From Streptomyces phaeolivaceus (GTDB lineage Bacteria; Actinomycetota; Actinomycetes; Streptomycetales; Streptomycetaceae), in the NCBI RefSeq assembly GCF_009184865.1, contig NZ_CP045096.1, forward strand, positions 7,440,001 through 7,504,000: DNA of 64,000 nucleotides. Reading direction: 5' to 3'. The notes under the pieces are model-generated. The model saw only the letters and a program-made list of their open reading frames with translations. It was not told the origin of the DNA and searched no databases. The position numbers and the translations under genes were made by a program. This document shows, piece by piece, positions 51,906-61,210 of the stretch. Each line of letters begins with the position of its first letter. The stretch's first letter is position 1.

Positions 51906-53230
51906 GCGTCAGCATCACCGAGAGCTACCTGACGCGGTACCGGAGCGTCGTGGCGACGACGGCCGACCCCGCCGGCATCTATCCGCTCACCGGGGCGCAA
52001 CGCCGGTTCCTGCTCGCGCGCGCTCTCGATCCGCTGCGCCGCCCGGATCTCGCGCCGCTGTTCTTCCACCTCCCGCGGGGCACCGTGGATCTGCCGAGAC
52101 TGCGACGCGCCGCTGTCGGCTTCGCTCGACGGCACACGGTGTTGTGCGGCCGGGCCCGCCTCGTCAAAGGCATTCCCGTGCTCCGGACCGGCGAGCCCGC
52201 TGTCGAGGTCCGGCGCGTGCCGGTGCCGGCCGGGACCGCGCAGGACGCCCTGCGCGCGGAACTCGGCGCCGCGCCGGCGTACGGTCCGGCCCTGCGCCTG
52301 CTGCTGGCGTGCGGCCCCGACGAGGAACAGGAGCTGCTGGCCGTCGTACTCGACCATCTGGCCTGTGACGAACAGTCACTCGGTGCCGTCGTCGCAGGGA
52401 TCTCCCGCGCCTACGACGCCGCCCAAGACGGCGACGGGCCGTGGCCCGAGGCCGACGACGGCGCCGCCTACCGGGAGGCGGTGCACCACCAGCTCAGGGC
52501 CGAGCACGCGGCGTCCGCCGAGGCGTCTCTGGCCTACTGGGGAGCACGGTTGAGCGACCTGAGCGGTCTCCGGGAACCGGCCGAACCACCACCGTGCCCC
52601 ACGGACGACGAGGAACCGGAGAAAGGCATGCTCGTCCACCGGCTGCCCGCCGTCCCTCCGAAGCACCGCCACATTCTCTTCCCGGCCCTGCTCGACGCCG
52701 GGTCCACCGCCTTGCGCGTCTGCTCCGGTGCCGGACAGACACCCGCTCTCGGCTACCCGTGGGGCGGCCGTCCCACGAGCGCGCCGGACATCATGGGTTG
52801 TTTCATCAACACCCTGGTCCACCCCGCCGCGACCGGGCCCGCGCGCATCGAGGACACCGCAGCCGCCTGGTGGGACGACCTGGACCGGGCCGGCACCCCC
52901 TACGACGAGGTGGTGCGCGCCGTGCGGCTCGCCGGAGGGAACTGGTCCGGAACGTTGCACGGCATCCTCACCTTCGAGGACCTCGGCCGTCGACCGGGCC
53001 TGCGGCTGGCCGGGGTGACCGGCCGCGAGACCCACCTCGCCGTACCACTGCGGTACGCGGCGCCGGTCGCCATGGCCGCCTCACATGGTGAGGACCTGAA
53101 GGTGCGCCTGGTCTGGGAGCGCTCCGGGGCTGCGGACGATCTGGCACGGGACGCCTTCGGCGTACTGCTCCACACCCTGCGCCGCCACCTCTACGCCCTA
53201 CCGCCGACCCGGGACACCTCGACACCGTGA
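51902..53230 (+). CDS. Free-standing condensation-like protein with altered active site
   Basis: The product has 442 residues from GTG 51902 (GTGA overlap). The C-domain fold is recognisable: N-terminal 'YPLTGAQRRFLLAR' and a C-lobe with 'GCFINTLVHPA'. The HHxxxDG motif reads 'LDHLACDEQS', so the first His is Asp and the final Gly is Glu while the second His and Asp remain. It may be a condensation, ester-forming or inactive partner. It is last in the plus-strand operon and converges on the LAL gene. Confidence 0.8.
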   Translation: MSVSITESYLTRYRSVVATTADPAGIYPLTGAQRRFLLARALDPLRRPDLAPLFFHLPRGTVDLPRLRRAAVGFARRHTVLCGRARLVKGIPVLRTGEPAVEVRRVPVPAGTAQDALRAELGAAPAYGPALRLLLACGPDEEQELLAVVLDHLACDEQSLGAVVAGISRAYDAAQDGDGPWPEADDGAAYREAVHHQLRAEHAASAEASLAYWGARLSDLSGLREPAEPPPCPTDDEEPEKGMLVHRLPAVPPKHRHILFPALLDAGSTALRVCSGAGQTPALGYPWGGRPTSAPDIMGCFINTLVHPAATGPARIEDTAAAWWDDLDRAGTPYDEVVRAVRLAGGNWSGTLHGILTFEDLGRRPGLRLAGVTGRETHLAVPLRYAAPVAMAASHGEDLKVRLVWERSGAADDLARDAFGVLLHTLRRHLYALPPTRDTSTP

Positions 53231-53275
53231 GTTCCCTTGCCTGTTCGCGCGTGTTCCGGGGGCCGGTGCACGCGG

Positions 53276-56020
53276 TCAGCCCGCCAGGTCCGCCAGTACC
53301 GAGGGCAGTTCGGCGCGCGTGACCTTGAGTCTGCGGTAGACATTGGTCAGATGCTGTTCCACCGTGCTCACTGTGACGTACAGCCGTCTCCCGATCTCCC
53401 TGTTGGTGTAACCACGTGCGGCCAGTTCGATGACCCGCTGCTCCGCCCTGCTGATCACGGTCTCGGACCCGGCCGGTGCCGGATCGGCCTCCAGCCCCCA
53501 GACGTGCTGCCCCAGGGCGGCCCCCAGCACGGAGGCCAACGGGCGCGCCTGGCACCGCTGGGCGAGATCCCACGCACGACGGCCGATCAGCCGGGCCAGA
53601 CGCAACTCCCCCAGATCACGGTGGGTCCTGGTGAGATCGGTCAGCGTACGGGCCAGTTCGTACCTGTCGCCGGAGCCTTCCAGCAGTTCCACAGAGCGGT
53701 GAAGTGCCTCGGGGCGCCGCTGCACGGGCAAGGTCGACGAGAGGATCCGCATCGCCACGCCATGTGTCCGTTGCGCCGTGGTTCCGCAACGGGACAGTTG
53801 CTCCTGCAGGAGTTTCCGCGCGGCGTCCAAGTCTCCCGTATCCACCAAGGCCTCGGCGCAGTCGTTGCGCCAGGCGATGAACCCGGGTGCGTCCAGGCCC
53901 CATTGGACGATGTGGTCGCCACAAGAGCGGAAGTCGCTCAGCGCGGCGTCCGGATTGCCCATGGCGAGATGGTGACGGCCTCTGGCCTGGAGGTACTGCA
54001 GGCCGTAGCGGCTCTGCCACATGATGTCCGGTACGGGGACGGCGAGTTGTCGTCCGGCATCCTCGTAGCTGCCCATGGCTGTCAGTCCCGTCACCAGACC
54101 GGCCAGCATCGTTCCGACGCGGGCTCCCCAGCCGCCCGCCGGGATGATGTTCAGGGCCAGCCGCGCCTGCCGCTCCGCTTCGGCGAGATCACCCTGCCGG
54201 AAACTGATCTCGGTCCAGATGCTCCGCAACCGGGCCTCCCGGCTGGGTGAATGGCGTGCCACGGCCTCTTCCACCAGCGTCTCGCACCAGAGTTCCGCGC
54301 GGTCAGGGTGTTCCCCGTAGACAAGTGCGAGCAGTGCCGACTCCATGCTGTCCATGTCTGTCTCGTCCATCCGCGTCCTGCGCAGTACACGTTCGGTCTG
54401 CGTCAGCACTCGTTCGGCCGGTTCCCCGCTCAGTACGGCCTCCAGGGCACCGACGGCCTCGATCCGGTGGGCCGCTGCCGGAGGCTCAAGAGCCCTGCCG
54501 CCTGCCTCCGGGGCGGGCTTCGGTACGTGTTCGAGCAGAGGTGTGTACGTGCAGCGCAGCCAGAGCCGGATGGCCTGCACCTGAGCCGCGAGCCCCGGGC
54601 CCTGGAGCGCAGGAGAGGCTCCAAGCGCCACGAGCACGTCCCGGGCGTCGTCGAACTTTCCATGCCACAGCAATGCCTTGATCAACACCACGGCGTCGTC
54701 GGGCCGCAGGAGACCTTCCCGATGCGCGGCGAGGAGGCTGCCGAGGTGCGGCGCGGCCACCCTGGGATCGATCCGCCACTCTGCCCTGACCAACGAGGTT
54801 CGCAGCTGGGCGATCCGCCGTTCGTCGGAACAGGTCGTGCAGGCCAGCTTGAGGTAGTCCACCGCGCGCTCGACGCTGCCCTCCGCCACGGCCTGCGCCG
54901 CGCCCTGCTCCAGCACCGGAACCATCCAGGGCGCGTCAGCACTGCGTGCGAGTGTCAGGTGCTCGGCGACGACGACTGCGGGCGCTCCGCTCAGATAGGT
55001 GAGCTCCGCTGCCGCGGCGTGCAGTTCACCTCGTCGGCGAGGGCCGATGTCCTTGAGAACGGCGGCCCTGGCCGCCGGATGGCGGAATTCCCCGGCGCTG
55101 AGGAGTCCGGTCACGGTCAGGTCGTCCAGTGCCTCGGCGACGCTGTCACCGTCGAGGCCCAGCAATCGGTCCACGCCATCGGCTGAACGGAGCACGGCCA
55201 GCCCCTGGGCCACCGACAGCGTCCGCGAACCACTCCTGTGCAGAAGGGAGACCACGGCCTTCCCGTATCCGTCCGCCACCGCCGCGTCGAAGGACGCGGC
55301 GGTGGCCGGCTGGTCGGCGAGCAGGCCTTCGAGGAGGTGTGGGTTACCGCCGGTGACGGCCAGGCAGCCGGCGGCGATCCGGTGGGCGGTCTCGCCGCCC
55401 AACCGCGCCGCGACCGCCTTCGTTACACCGGCGCGGGTGAGCGGGAGGATCCGAAGGGTGCAGTTGCCCGGTCGGCGCAGCAGATCCAGCCGGAACGCCG
55501 TGTGCCGGTGTGCGGCCTGCTCCGAGTGGCTGAAGCAGGCCATGACACGGGCCGTGCGGATACGCCGTGTCAGATAGGACAGGCATGCCAGGCTCGGCGG
55601 GTCGGCATGATGGGCGTCGTCGACGACGATGACGAGCGGCTGCTTCTCCGCCAGAGTCAGCAGCACCGAGTACAGGCTCCGCAGAGCCTGCACGGACACC
55701 GGCGCGGAGGGTTCGGGGCCGTGGTCCGCCGCGGACGAGAACAGCGCATCGGTTCTGCGGCGTTCCTCGGCGACAAGCGGTGCCTCCTCCAGTAACTGGC
55801 TCATGACGCCCAGCGGAATGTGGTTCTCCGACTCGGTGGCCGACGCCACCAGCACCAGGGCGCCCTGCCCGGTGGCCTGATCGGCGAAGGCGTCGAGCAG
55901 CGCGCTCTTGCCCAGGGCCGCACCGCCTTCCACCAGGGCGGTCCGGCCGTGGCCACGCTCGGCATCGGCCAGCATCGTGGCCAGCAGAGCCAACGGCTCG
56001 TCGAGATCGGCCAGTTGCAT
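53276..56020 (-). CDS. LAL-family LuxR regulator, TTA-containing
   Basis: The product has 914 residues. ATG 56020 (MQLADLDEPLALL) is chosen since AAGGA lies just upstream. The N-terminal ATPase has intact Walker A 'GGAALGKS' and Walker B 'VIVVDDAHHAD'. Helical repeats follow and a LuxR HTH ends the protein ('EQRVIELAARGYTNREIGRR', 'TVSTVEQHLTNVYRRL'). Codon 76 (55793-55795, minus strand) is TTA, so expression should depend on the bldA tRNA. Location between the NRPS block and the precursor genes makes it a candidate pathway-specific activator; no low-complexity insert is present, unlike the first LAL protein. Confidence 0.9.
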   Translation of the reverse strand: MQLADLDEPLALLATMLADAERGHGRTALVEGGAALGKSALLDAFADQATGQGALVLVASATESENHIPLGVMSQLLEEAPLVAEERRRTDALFSSAADHGPEPSAPVSVQALRSLYSVLLTLAEKQPLVIVVDDAHHADPPSLACLSYLTRRIRTARVMACFSHSEQAAHRHTAFRLDLLRRPGNCTLRILPLTRAGVTKAVAARLGGETAHRIAAGCLAVTGGNPHLLEGLLADQPATAASFDAAVADGYGKAVVSLLHRSGSRTLSVAQGLAVLRSADGVDRLLGLDGDSVAEALDDLTVTGLLSAGEFRHPAARAAVLKDIGPRRRGELHAAAAELTYLSGAPAVVVAEHLTLARSADAPWMVPVLEQGAAQAVAEGSVERAVDYLKLACTTCSDERRIAQLRTSLVRAEWRIDPRVAAPHLGSLLAAHREGLLRPDDAVVLIKALLWHGKFDDARDVLVALGASPALQGPGLAAQVQAIRLWLRCTYTPLLEHVPKPAPEAGGRALEPPAAAHRIEAVGALEAVLSGEPAERVLTQTERVLRRTRMDETDMDSMESALLALVYGEHPDRAELWCETLVEEAVARHSPSREARLRSIWTEISFRQGDLAEAERQARLALNIIPAGGWGARVGTMLAGLVTGLTAMGSYEDAGRQLAVPVPDIMWQSRYGLQYLQARGRHHLAMGNPDAALSDFRSCGDHIVQWGLDAPGFIAWRNDCAEALVDTGDLDAARKLLQEQLSRCGTTAQRTHGVAMRILSSTLPVQRRPEALHRSVELLEGSGDRYELARTLTDLTRTHRDLGELRLARLIGRRAWDLAQRCQARPLASVLGAALGQHVWGLEADPAPAGSETVISRAEQRVIELAARGYTNREIGRRLYVTVSTVEQHLTNVYRRLKVTRAELPSVLADLAG

Positions 56021-56087
56021 GCTCGTCCTTCCTTCGATCACGTTCACGTTCCGCATCAGCGGGTGTTCCCGGTCTCCTGGACACCTG

Positions 56088-57497
56088 CTACACGGTCAGT
56101 TGCTTGTCGCACGACGGGGAGGACGACGTCAGGTCCGACGTCAGGTCCGACGCGGTCAGGTACTCCCGCAGGAAGAGTTCCCTGAGCCGGTCCGGGGCGA
56201 CCTCCATGCCGCTGCGCTCACTCTCCGCCTGGACGATCTGACCGAACTCGATCTGGAGTTCACGGGGAAGGTCCAGACCGTGCATGGCACTCAGCAGATA
56301 GGCGACGCCCCCCTTCCCGGACTGGCTGTTGATGCGCACCACGCGTTCGTAGCTGCGCCCCACGTCCTTGGGATCGACAGGGAGATACGGCACTTCCCAG
56401 GGGAGCTCATCGGCTTGGAGGCCGGTGTCCGCGGCCTTGCGCCGCAGCGCGTCGAAGCCCTTCTTGATGGCGTCCTGGTGCGACCCGGAGAAGGCGGTGT
56501 ACACGAGTTCACCACCGTAGGGATGCCGTGGCGGGACGAGCATCTCGTTGCAGTGTTCGACGGTGCGCCGAACGTGATCGAGGTCGGAGAAGTCGATCCG
56601 CGGGTCGACCCCATGGGTGAGCATGTTGATACCCAGGGTGACCAGGCAGACATTGCCGGCTCTTTCGCCGCCACCGAACAGGCATCCCTCCACCCGTTGA
56701 GCGCCGGCCAGCAGGGCCAGCTCGGTGGCGGCGACGCCGGTGCCACGGTCGTTGTGAGGATGAACCGACAGGCACCGGTGCTCGCGCCGCGACAGGTTCC
56801 GGTCGAGCCACTCGATCTGGTCGGCGAACACATGCGGCAGTGAACGCTCGACGGTCGCCGGGAAGTTGAGGATGATCTCCCGCCCCTCGCCGGGCTGCCA
56901 GACGTCCATGACGGCCTCGCAGACCTCGACCGCGAACTCGGGTTCGGTCTCGTTGAACAGTTCGGGAGAGTACTGGAGCCCCAGGTCGAGTCCGGGCAGT
57001 TTCCGCTCGGCGTACTCCGTCGTCCACCGGACTCCACGCACGGCAAGGTCCCTGACCTCCGTACGGCTCATCCCGAAAACTGTTTCACGGAACAGCGGAG
57101 CGGTCGCGTTGTAGAGATGGACCGTGGCTTTCCGCGCGCCTCGCAGGCTCTCCAGTGTGCGGTGGACAAGTTCTTCGCGCGCTGGTACCAGCACGGATAT
57201 CGAGACGTCATCGGGTATTTTCTCCTGCTCGATGAGCAGGCGCACGAATTCGTACTCGTCCTGACTCGCCACAGGGAAACCAACCTCAATCTCGGTGTAC
57301 CCCATGTCGACGAGAAGCTCGAACATCTTCAGCTTCTTCAGGGGATTCATGGGATGGGGCAGAGCCTGGTTTCCGTCTCGCAGATCGGTTGACAGCCAGC
57401 GCGGTGCCCCGCTGATCTCCATGTCCGGCCAGGTCCGGTCGCTCAGCACGACCGGAACGAACGGGCTGTACCGCAGGTGCTTTCCTTCACGTCCCAT
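56088..57497 (-). CDS. 2-isopropylmalate synthase-like enzyme without regulatory domain
   Basis: The product has 469 residues from ATG 57497. It has the DRE-TIM catalytic features 'STDLRDGNQAL' and 'HPHNDRGTG'. Actinobacterial LeuA is usually about 570-600 residues; the C-terminal leucine-binding domain is missing, so feedback inhibition by leucine is unlikely. It would condense acetyl-CoA with a 2-oxo acid. In this setting it may make leucine, a chain-extended homologue, or an unusual acyl precursor for the NRPS. The C-terminal tail 'SDLTSDLTSSSPS' comes from a duplicated 12-bp unit. A very short frame lies just upstream. Confidence 0.88.
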   Translation of the reverse strand: MGREGKHLRYSPFVPVVLSDRTWPDMEISGAPRWLSTDLRDGNQALPHPMNPLKKLKMFELLVDMGYTEIEVGFPVASQDEYEFVRLLIEQEKIPDDVSISVLVPAREELVHRTLESLRGARKATVHLYNATAPLFRETVFGMSRTEVRDLAVRGVRWTTEYAERKLPGLDLGLQYSPELFNETEPEFAVEVCEAVMDVWQPGEGREIILNFPATVERSLPHVFADQIEWLDRNLSRREHRCLSVHPHNDRGTGVAATELALLAGAQRVEGCLFGGGERAGNVCLVTLGINMLTHGVDPRIDFSDLDHVRRTVEHCNEMLVPPRHPYGGELVYTAFSGSHQDAIKKGFDALRRKAADTGLQADELPWEVPYLPVDPKDVGRSYERVVRINSQSGKGGVAYLLSAMHGLDLPRELQIEFGQIVQAESERSGMEVAPDRLRELFLREYLTASDLTSDLTSSSPSCDKQLTV

Positions 57498-57513
57498 GAA
57501 CAGATTCTTCCCT

Positions 57514-57591
57514 TCAATCCTTCGGCGGGTTTGCTGCGAATCCAGATGTGCGGTGAGGTCTGCGGCACAGGACCTTGCTGAAGTCCTGCAT
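57514..57591 (-). CDS. Candidate leader peptide upstream of the LeuA-like gene
   Basis: A 25-codon frame (MQDFSKVLCRRPHRTSGFAA...) ends 16 nt before the LeuA-like start on the same strand and has GGGAGG 10 nt upstream. Short leader frames before amino-acid biosynthesis genes can control attenuation; this one is not rich in leucine, so an attenuator is not evident. Low confidence without conservation. Confidence 0.25.
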   Translation of the reverse strand: MQDFSKVLCRRPHRTSGFAANPPKD

Positions 57592-58064
57592 GAAAGCCCC
57601 GCCTCCCTTCGGCGATTTCAGGGTAGGCATACGTCTGAACAGCGGACAAGGCCGCACATGCGGTTGCGCCACCAAGGTCGATCGCGGCCTGACCGACAGG
57701 CTCGAAACCGGTATCAAAAGGTGTAGTGCATCGCTGCCGAGTTACCCATTCTGCGCCCGACGCCTCGCGGAGCCCCGGTCCATCTCGCCATGCTCGATTC
57801 GCGACCGTCAGGGCGACGGGGAGCAGGGGTCGTCGGACATCCCAAGGCGTCTGTTGGGCGCGGGCCACTGATTCCTGGATCGCCGGTGACCTCGATGTGC
57901 CGCGCCCACCATCTCGTACCGCGATCGATCCGATTCTCGACCGGCCGTGCCGTCGGCCGCGGGACTGCCCGCGAGCCCCGGTGCGGATCACGGTCGGCAC
58001 CCAGCACGTGTCTCTCACGCCTCGCCCGGCTTCTCAGGCCAGGCGACTTCGATTGGAGATGACC
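57592..58064. other. Divergent intergenic region, no supported gene
   Basis: About 470 bp between the LeuA-like unit (minus) and the UbiA gene (plus). Longer frames here are compositional and lack ribosome sites or domain features. It should contain both promoters. I found no convincing -35/-10 pair or repeat. Confidence 0.4.
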
Positions 58065-58937
58065 ATGCAGCTTCTCGCCCGCCAGGCGTCAGCCTGTCTC
58101 GTCGAAAGCCGGCCCGCCGTGCTGGGGGTGGTGCTGCTCCGATTCCTCGCAACGGCGCTGCCAGGCCCTGCCCTCAACCCGGTCCTGTCCCCAGGGGTGG
58201 CCGTCGCGGCAGCCGGCTGGATCTGCGCCACGATGTCGATCTATATCTTCAACGGGATCGCGGACAGGAAGGAGGACATCGCCAACGCGTCCACCCGGCC
58301 GATCGCCTCGGGCCGACTGCCCGTCCGCACCGCACGGACCGCAGTGGTCGCCTCGGCCGTCATCAGCATGTTGTGCGCGCTTCAGGGCGGGACGGCAGCG
58401 GTTGTGCTGTCCTTCGCGTATCTCATGCTCGGATTCGCCTACTCCGGGCCGCCGTTCCCACTCAAACAGACCTACTACACCTGCACCGGGGCCGGGGCCG
58501 GGCTCGGTCTGGCCACCTACGCGGCCGGTCTCCTGGCCAACAGCCAGCATCCGGGCATCGGTCCGACGATCGTGGCCGGGACCATGACTCTGTGGATGGG
58601 ATGCGTCGGAAGCATCGCCAAGGAATTCTCCGATGTCGACGGTGACAGGGCGGCCGGTCGGTGCACCTGGCCCATGGTCCTCGGCGACATGGGGGCCAAG
58701 GCGCTGCTGACAGCGATAGCAGGGGCGATAGCCGTAGGCCTCACGGTCGCCTCGGCGCTCTGTGCGCCCCAGCTGATCTGGTGCGCTCTCACCGTGATCC
58801 TCGGAGCCATCGGCGTGACGGTGACCAGTCGGGAAGCGGTGCCCGGCAGACCTCGAAAGGTGCGCAGGCGGCCGTACCACGCCTTCATGGTGACCCAGAT
58901 CGCCACCCATCTCGTCCTCTTGGCCATTATTCTCTGA
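58065..58937 (+). CDS. UbiA-family membrane prenyltransferase-like protein
   Basis: The product has 290 residues; ATG 58065 has GGAG 7 nt upstream, better than ATG 58059. About eight to nine transmembrane helices. The first metal/diphosphate motif is 'NGIADRKED' (Asn63, Asp67, Asp71) and the second is 'SDVDGDRAAGR', both needed for prenyl transfer. UbiA enzymes attach prenyl groups to aromatic or other acceptors. No prenylated step is known for salinosporamide-type products, so it may belong to another compound or a quinone-like substrate. It stands alone, with about 500 bp before the next gene. Confidence 0.85.
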   Translation: MQLLARQASACLVESRPAVLGVVLLRFLATALPGPALNPVLSPGVAVAAAGWICATMSIYIFNGIADRKEDIANASTRPIASGRLPVRTARTAVVASAVISMLCALQGGTAAVVLSFAYLMLGFAYSGPPFPLKQTYYTCTGAGAGLGLATYAAGLLANSQHPGIGPTIVAGTMTLWMGCVGSIAKEFSDVDGDRAAGRCTWPMVLGDMGAKALLTAIAGAIAVGLTVASALCAPQLIWCALTVILGAIGVTVTSREAVPGRPRKVRRRPYHAFMVTQIATHLVLLAIIL

Positions 58938-59439
58938 GCTCCTTCGGCGCTGGTTCCCGAAAGAGCACGGGCCACGAACACCGACAACCTCGTTCATGAC
59001 GGCTCGCCGGTCCATACGGCGGGCCGTTTCGGTTTGTCGGGCACAGCGGGTTCTGGCTGCCGCGTCCGTCATCACGGCGGCGGAACAGGCGGCGGAACAG
59101 GCGGTGTGGCCGCGACGACGACAGCCCCACGGGTGCTGACGGGTCGTCCGGTCCGTGCGAGCGACCCGTGTCCCAGCCGGTGCAACGCACGGCACAGGAT
59201 CAGGTCCCGCCCGGGGCCACGACGGGATCCCGTCCCGCTGCACACCCATCTCAGAGCTCGATCCGCTGCATCGAAGAATTGCGCTTGAATGCCGCCCCCG
59301 TTATCGGCATGATTTTTTTCGAGAGATGCCACCCCGATCTTCCGTCGGCATCAAAAAATCGCAGCAACGACAGTGCGCCCTCGGACGTGGTGACGCCACG
59401 GCAGCCCGAAGGACATTGGGCGTCCTTGCGTGAAAGGCA
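58938..59439. promoter_or_regulatory. Upstream region of the precursor operon
   Basis: About 500 bp without a supported gene. The right half is AT-rich and holds the 19-bp core element (59269-59287), an inverted pair GATTTTTT (59311-59318)/AAAAAATC (59353-59360) and a direct repeat TCGGCAT (59304-59310, 59345-59351). Together these look like the control region of the operon starting at 59440. Confidence 0.45.
59269..59287 (+). promoter_or_regulatory. 19-bp core element, copy 3
   Basis: CATCGAAGAATTGCGCTTG matches the copy at 14574-14592 at 16 of 19 positions and the copy at 30350-30368 at 13 of 19. Unlike the first two copies the left flank is not conserved. It lies about 150 bp before the Dabb gene. 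Confidence 0.4.
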
Positions 59440-59739
59440 ATGATGATCACACACATCGTCCTCTTCAAGCTCAAGGACGGACTCGCACGCAATGCCCCCT
59501 CCGTGATCGACGCCGAGAAGTCAGCCAAGGCGGTCGGCGGTCAGGTCCCGGAACTGCTCACCTGGCGGGTGGGGTGGAACGCGGTCGACCGTGACATCGC
59601 CTACGACTTCGCGGCTGTCGGAGTGTTGCCCGATCTCGCCGCATTGGAGAAGTACCAGGTCAACGAATTCCACCGCGAATCCGTCGCAAAATGGCGCGCG
59701 ATCTCCGATTGGGTGGTCGTCGACCTGCACGACGAATGA
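59440..59739 (+). CDS. Dabb (dimeric alpha-beta barrel) protein
   Basis: The product has 99 residues; ATG 59440 or the next codon ATG 59443, with AAAGG upstream. 'THIVLFKLKDG' and the C-terminal 'WVVVDLHDE' match the stress-responsive Dabb family. Members include small cyclases and olivetolic-acid-cyclase-like enzymes, as well as proteins of unknown function. It is first in an operon of biosynthetic genes, so a catalytic role on a small precursor is possible. Confidence 0.82.
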   Translation: MMITHIVLFKLKDGLARNAPSVIDAEKSAKAVGGQVPELLTWRVGWNAVDRDIAYDFAAVGVLPDLAALEKYQVNEFHRESVAKWRAISDWVVVDLHDE

Positions 59740-59794
59740 GCCGGCCGGAGATCCCACAGGTCAGCGAAAGCACTTTTTCCCATCGGAGGATCGA

Positions 59795-61210
59795 TTGTTC
59801 ACGCACTATCACCCGGATTCCGTGAGACTCACGGCTGAGCTGCACGACATGTTCGACGACTTCAGCAGGGGGAACTGGAGCGCGGACAGCCTGGAATCGC
59901 ATCAGGTGCTCCGGATACGCGAGGTCCTCTCCTACGTCCGTACCCACTCCCCCTTCTACCGGGAGCGACTGGCCGGTCTGACCGAGCAGACGATCGCCGG
60001 ACTGCGGCTCGACGATCTGCCCCGCGTTCCCTTCACCACCAAAGACGATCTACGGACAGCGCAGTTCGACATGCTCTCGCTGCCCGTCTCCGAAGCCTGG
60101 GTCTTCTACGAGACCACCGGTACGACGGGCGTCCCCACCCCGTGCCCCCGCACCGAATCGGACAGCATCCACAACAACACGGTGCTCACCTCGTACTACC
60201 GCGACGTGTTCGCCGCACACGGGGAGAAGCTGGTGATCGGGATCTCCGGTCCCAGTGAACTGCACGCCACGGGGGACACGTTCGGCGACGTGTGCCGCGA
60301 TCTGGGGCACGCCGTCGCCAAGATGTGGCCCCACTCGCCGGTGATCGGCTTCGACCGTGCGCTGGAAGTGATGCGTCTGCTGCCGGTCAACGGCCTGTTC
60401 TGCACGCCGGGCATGGCCATGCGCCTGGCCGAGAAGGCGACCGAGGCCGGTCTGGATCCCCGCACGGACTTCTCTCTGGACGTTCTCATGATGACCGGTG
60501 AGCTGATGTCCCCCAGCCTGCTCGCCAACATCGGCTCGCTGTGGGGGGCAGAGGCCCGCAATGCCCTGTACGCCTCCCAGGAGGCGTCCGTCCTCGCCGC
60601 CGTGACCTCCGACGGGGCGCTGCGCACCGCGCCGCTGATCAACCACTACGAGGTGATCGACCCCGACACCGGCCAGGCGGTCCGGCCCGACGCCGACGGA
60701 GCGCGTCACGGCGAGCTGGTCGTCACCAACCTCTACACCGGAGCCAAGCCGCTGATCCGGTATCGCACCGGCGACCTGGTCCGGATGACGGACCCCGAGC
60801 CCGGCGCTGCCGTACCGGCCCCGAGGCTGGAGGCGCTGGGCCGTGTCCGGGACCGGCTCGACCTCAACGGTCGTCTGGTCAACGGCTACGACCTGGAGAA
60901 TCTGCTGCTGCGCCGGTTCCACGGCTACCAGGACTACCAGATCACCGTAACCCGCGACGACTCCGGTCAGGACCTCCTCGCCCTGACCCTGAAGGCCGAC
61001 CCGGCCCACGTCCGCGACGACGTCGAACAGGCCGTCGAGGACTGCCGCGAGGTGCTTGGCATCCCGCTGACCGTGGGCTTCGGAACACCCGGCCCCATCA
61101 CCAGCACCGGGGCGATGGTGAGTTGGAAGGCCGCGCGGGTCGTGGATCTGCGCGCCCGGGTGTCCACAGAGAACCGCTCGGCCGAGCGAATCGCCGCCAC
61201 GAGGACATGA
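59795..61210 (+). CDS. PaaK-like adenylate-forming ligase
   Basis: The product has 471 residues from TTG 59795, chosen because GGAGGA lies 4 nt upstream. It matches the phenylacetate-CoA ligase group: A3-like 'YETTGTTGVPTP', 'YASQEAS', 'YRTGDLVRM', 'LNGRLVNGYDLENLL'. It would activate a carboxylic acid as an adenylate and pass it to CoA or a carrier. Candidate substrates include aromatic or cyclohexenyl acids from the neighbouring prephenate branch, but this is inference. The aminotransferase gene overlaps its stop. Confidence 0.85.
   Translation: MFTHYHPDSVRLTAELHDMFDDFSRGNWSADSLESHQVLRIREVLSYVRTHSPFYRERLAGLTEQTIAGLRLDDLPRVPFTTKDDLRTAQFDMLSLPVSEAWVFYETTGTTGVPTPCPRTESDSIHNNTVLTSYYRDVFAAHGEKLVIGISGPSELHATGDTFGDVCRDLGHAVAKMWPHSPVIGFDRALEVMRLLPVNGLFCTPGMAMRLAEKATEAGLDPRTDFSLDVLMMTGELMSPSLLANIGSLWGAEARNALYASQEASVLAAVTSDGALRTAPLINHYEVIDPDTGQAVRPDADGARHGELVVTNLYTGAKPLIRYRTGDLVRMTDPEPGAAVPAPRLEALGRVRDRLDLNGRLVNGYDLENLLLRRFHGYQDYQITVTRDDSGQDLLALTLKADPAHVRDDVEQAVEDCREVLGIPLTVGFGTPGPITSTGAMVSWKAARVVDLRARVSTENRSAERIAATRT

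Noticed and set aside
57443..58018. 191-codon minus-strand frame upstream of the LeuA-like gene
   Set aside because: No domain, overlaps the 5' end of the LeuA-like gene, and no ribosome site; composition suggests chance.
59034..59332. Small frames on both strands before the Dabb gene
   Set aside because: They overlap each other, lack ribosome sites and recognisable motifs; the region looks regulatory.
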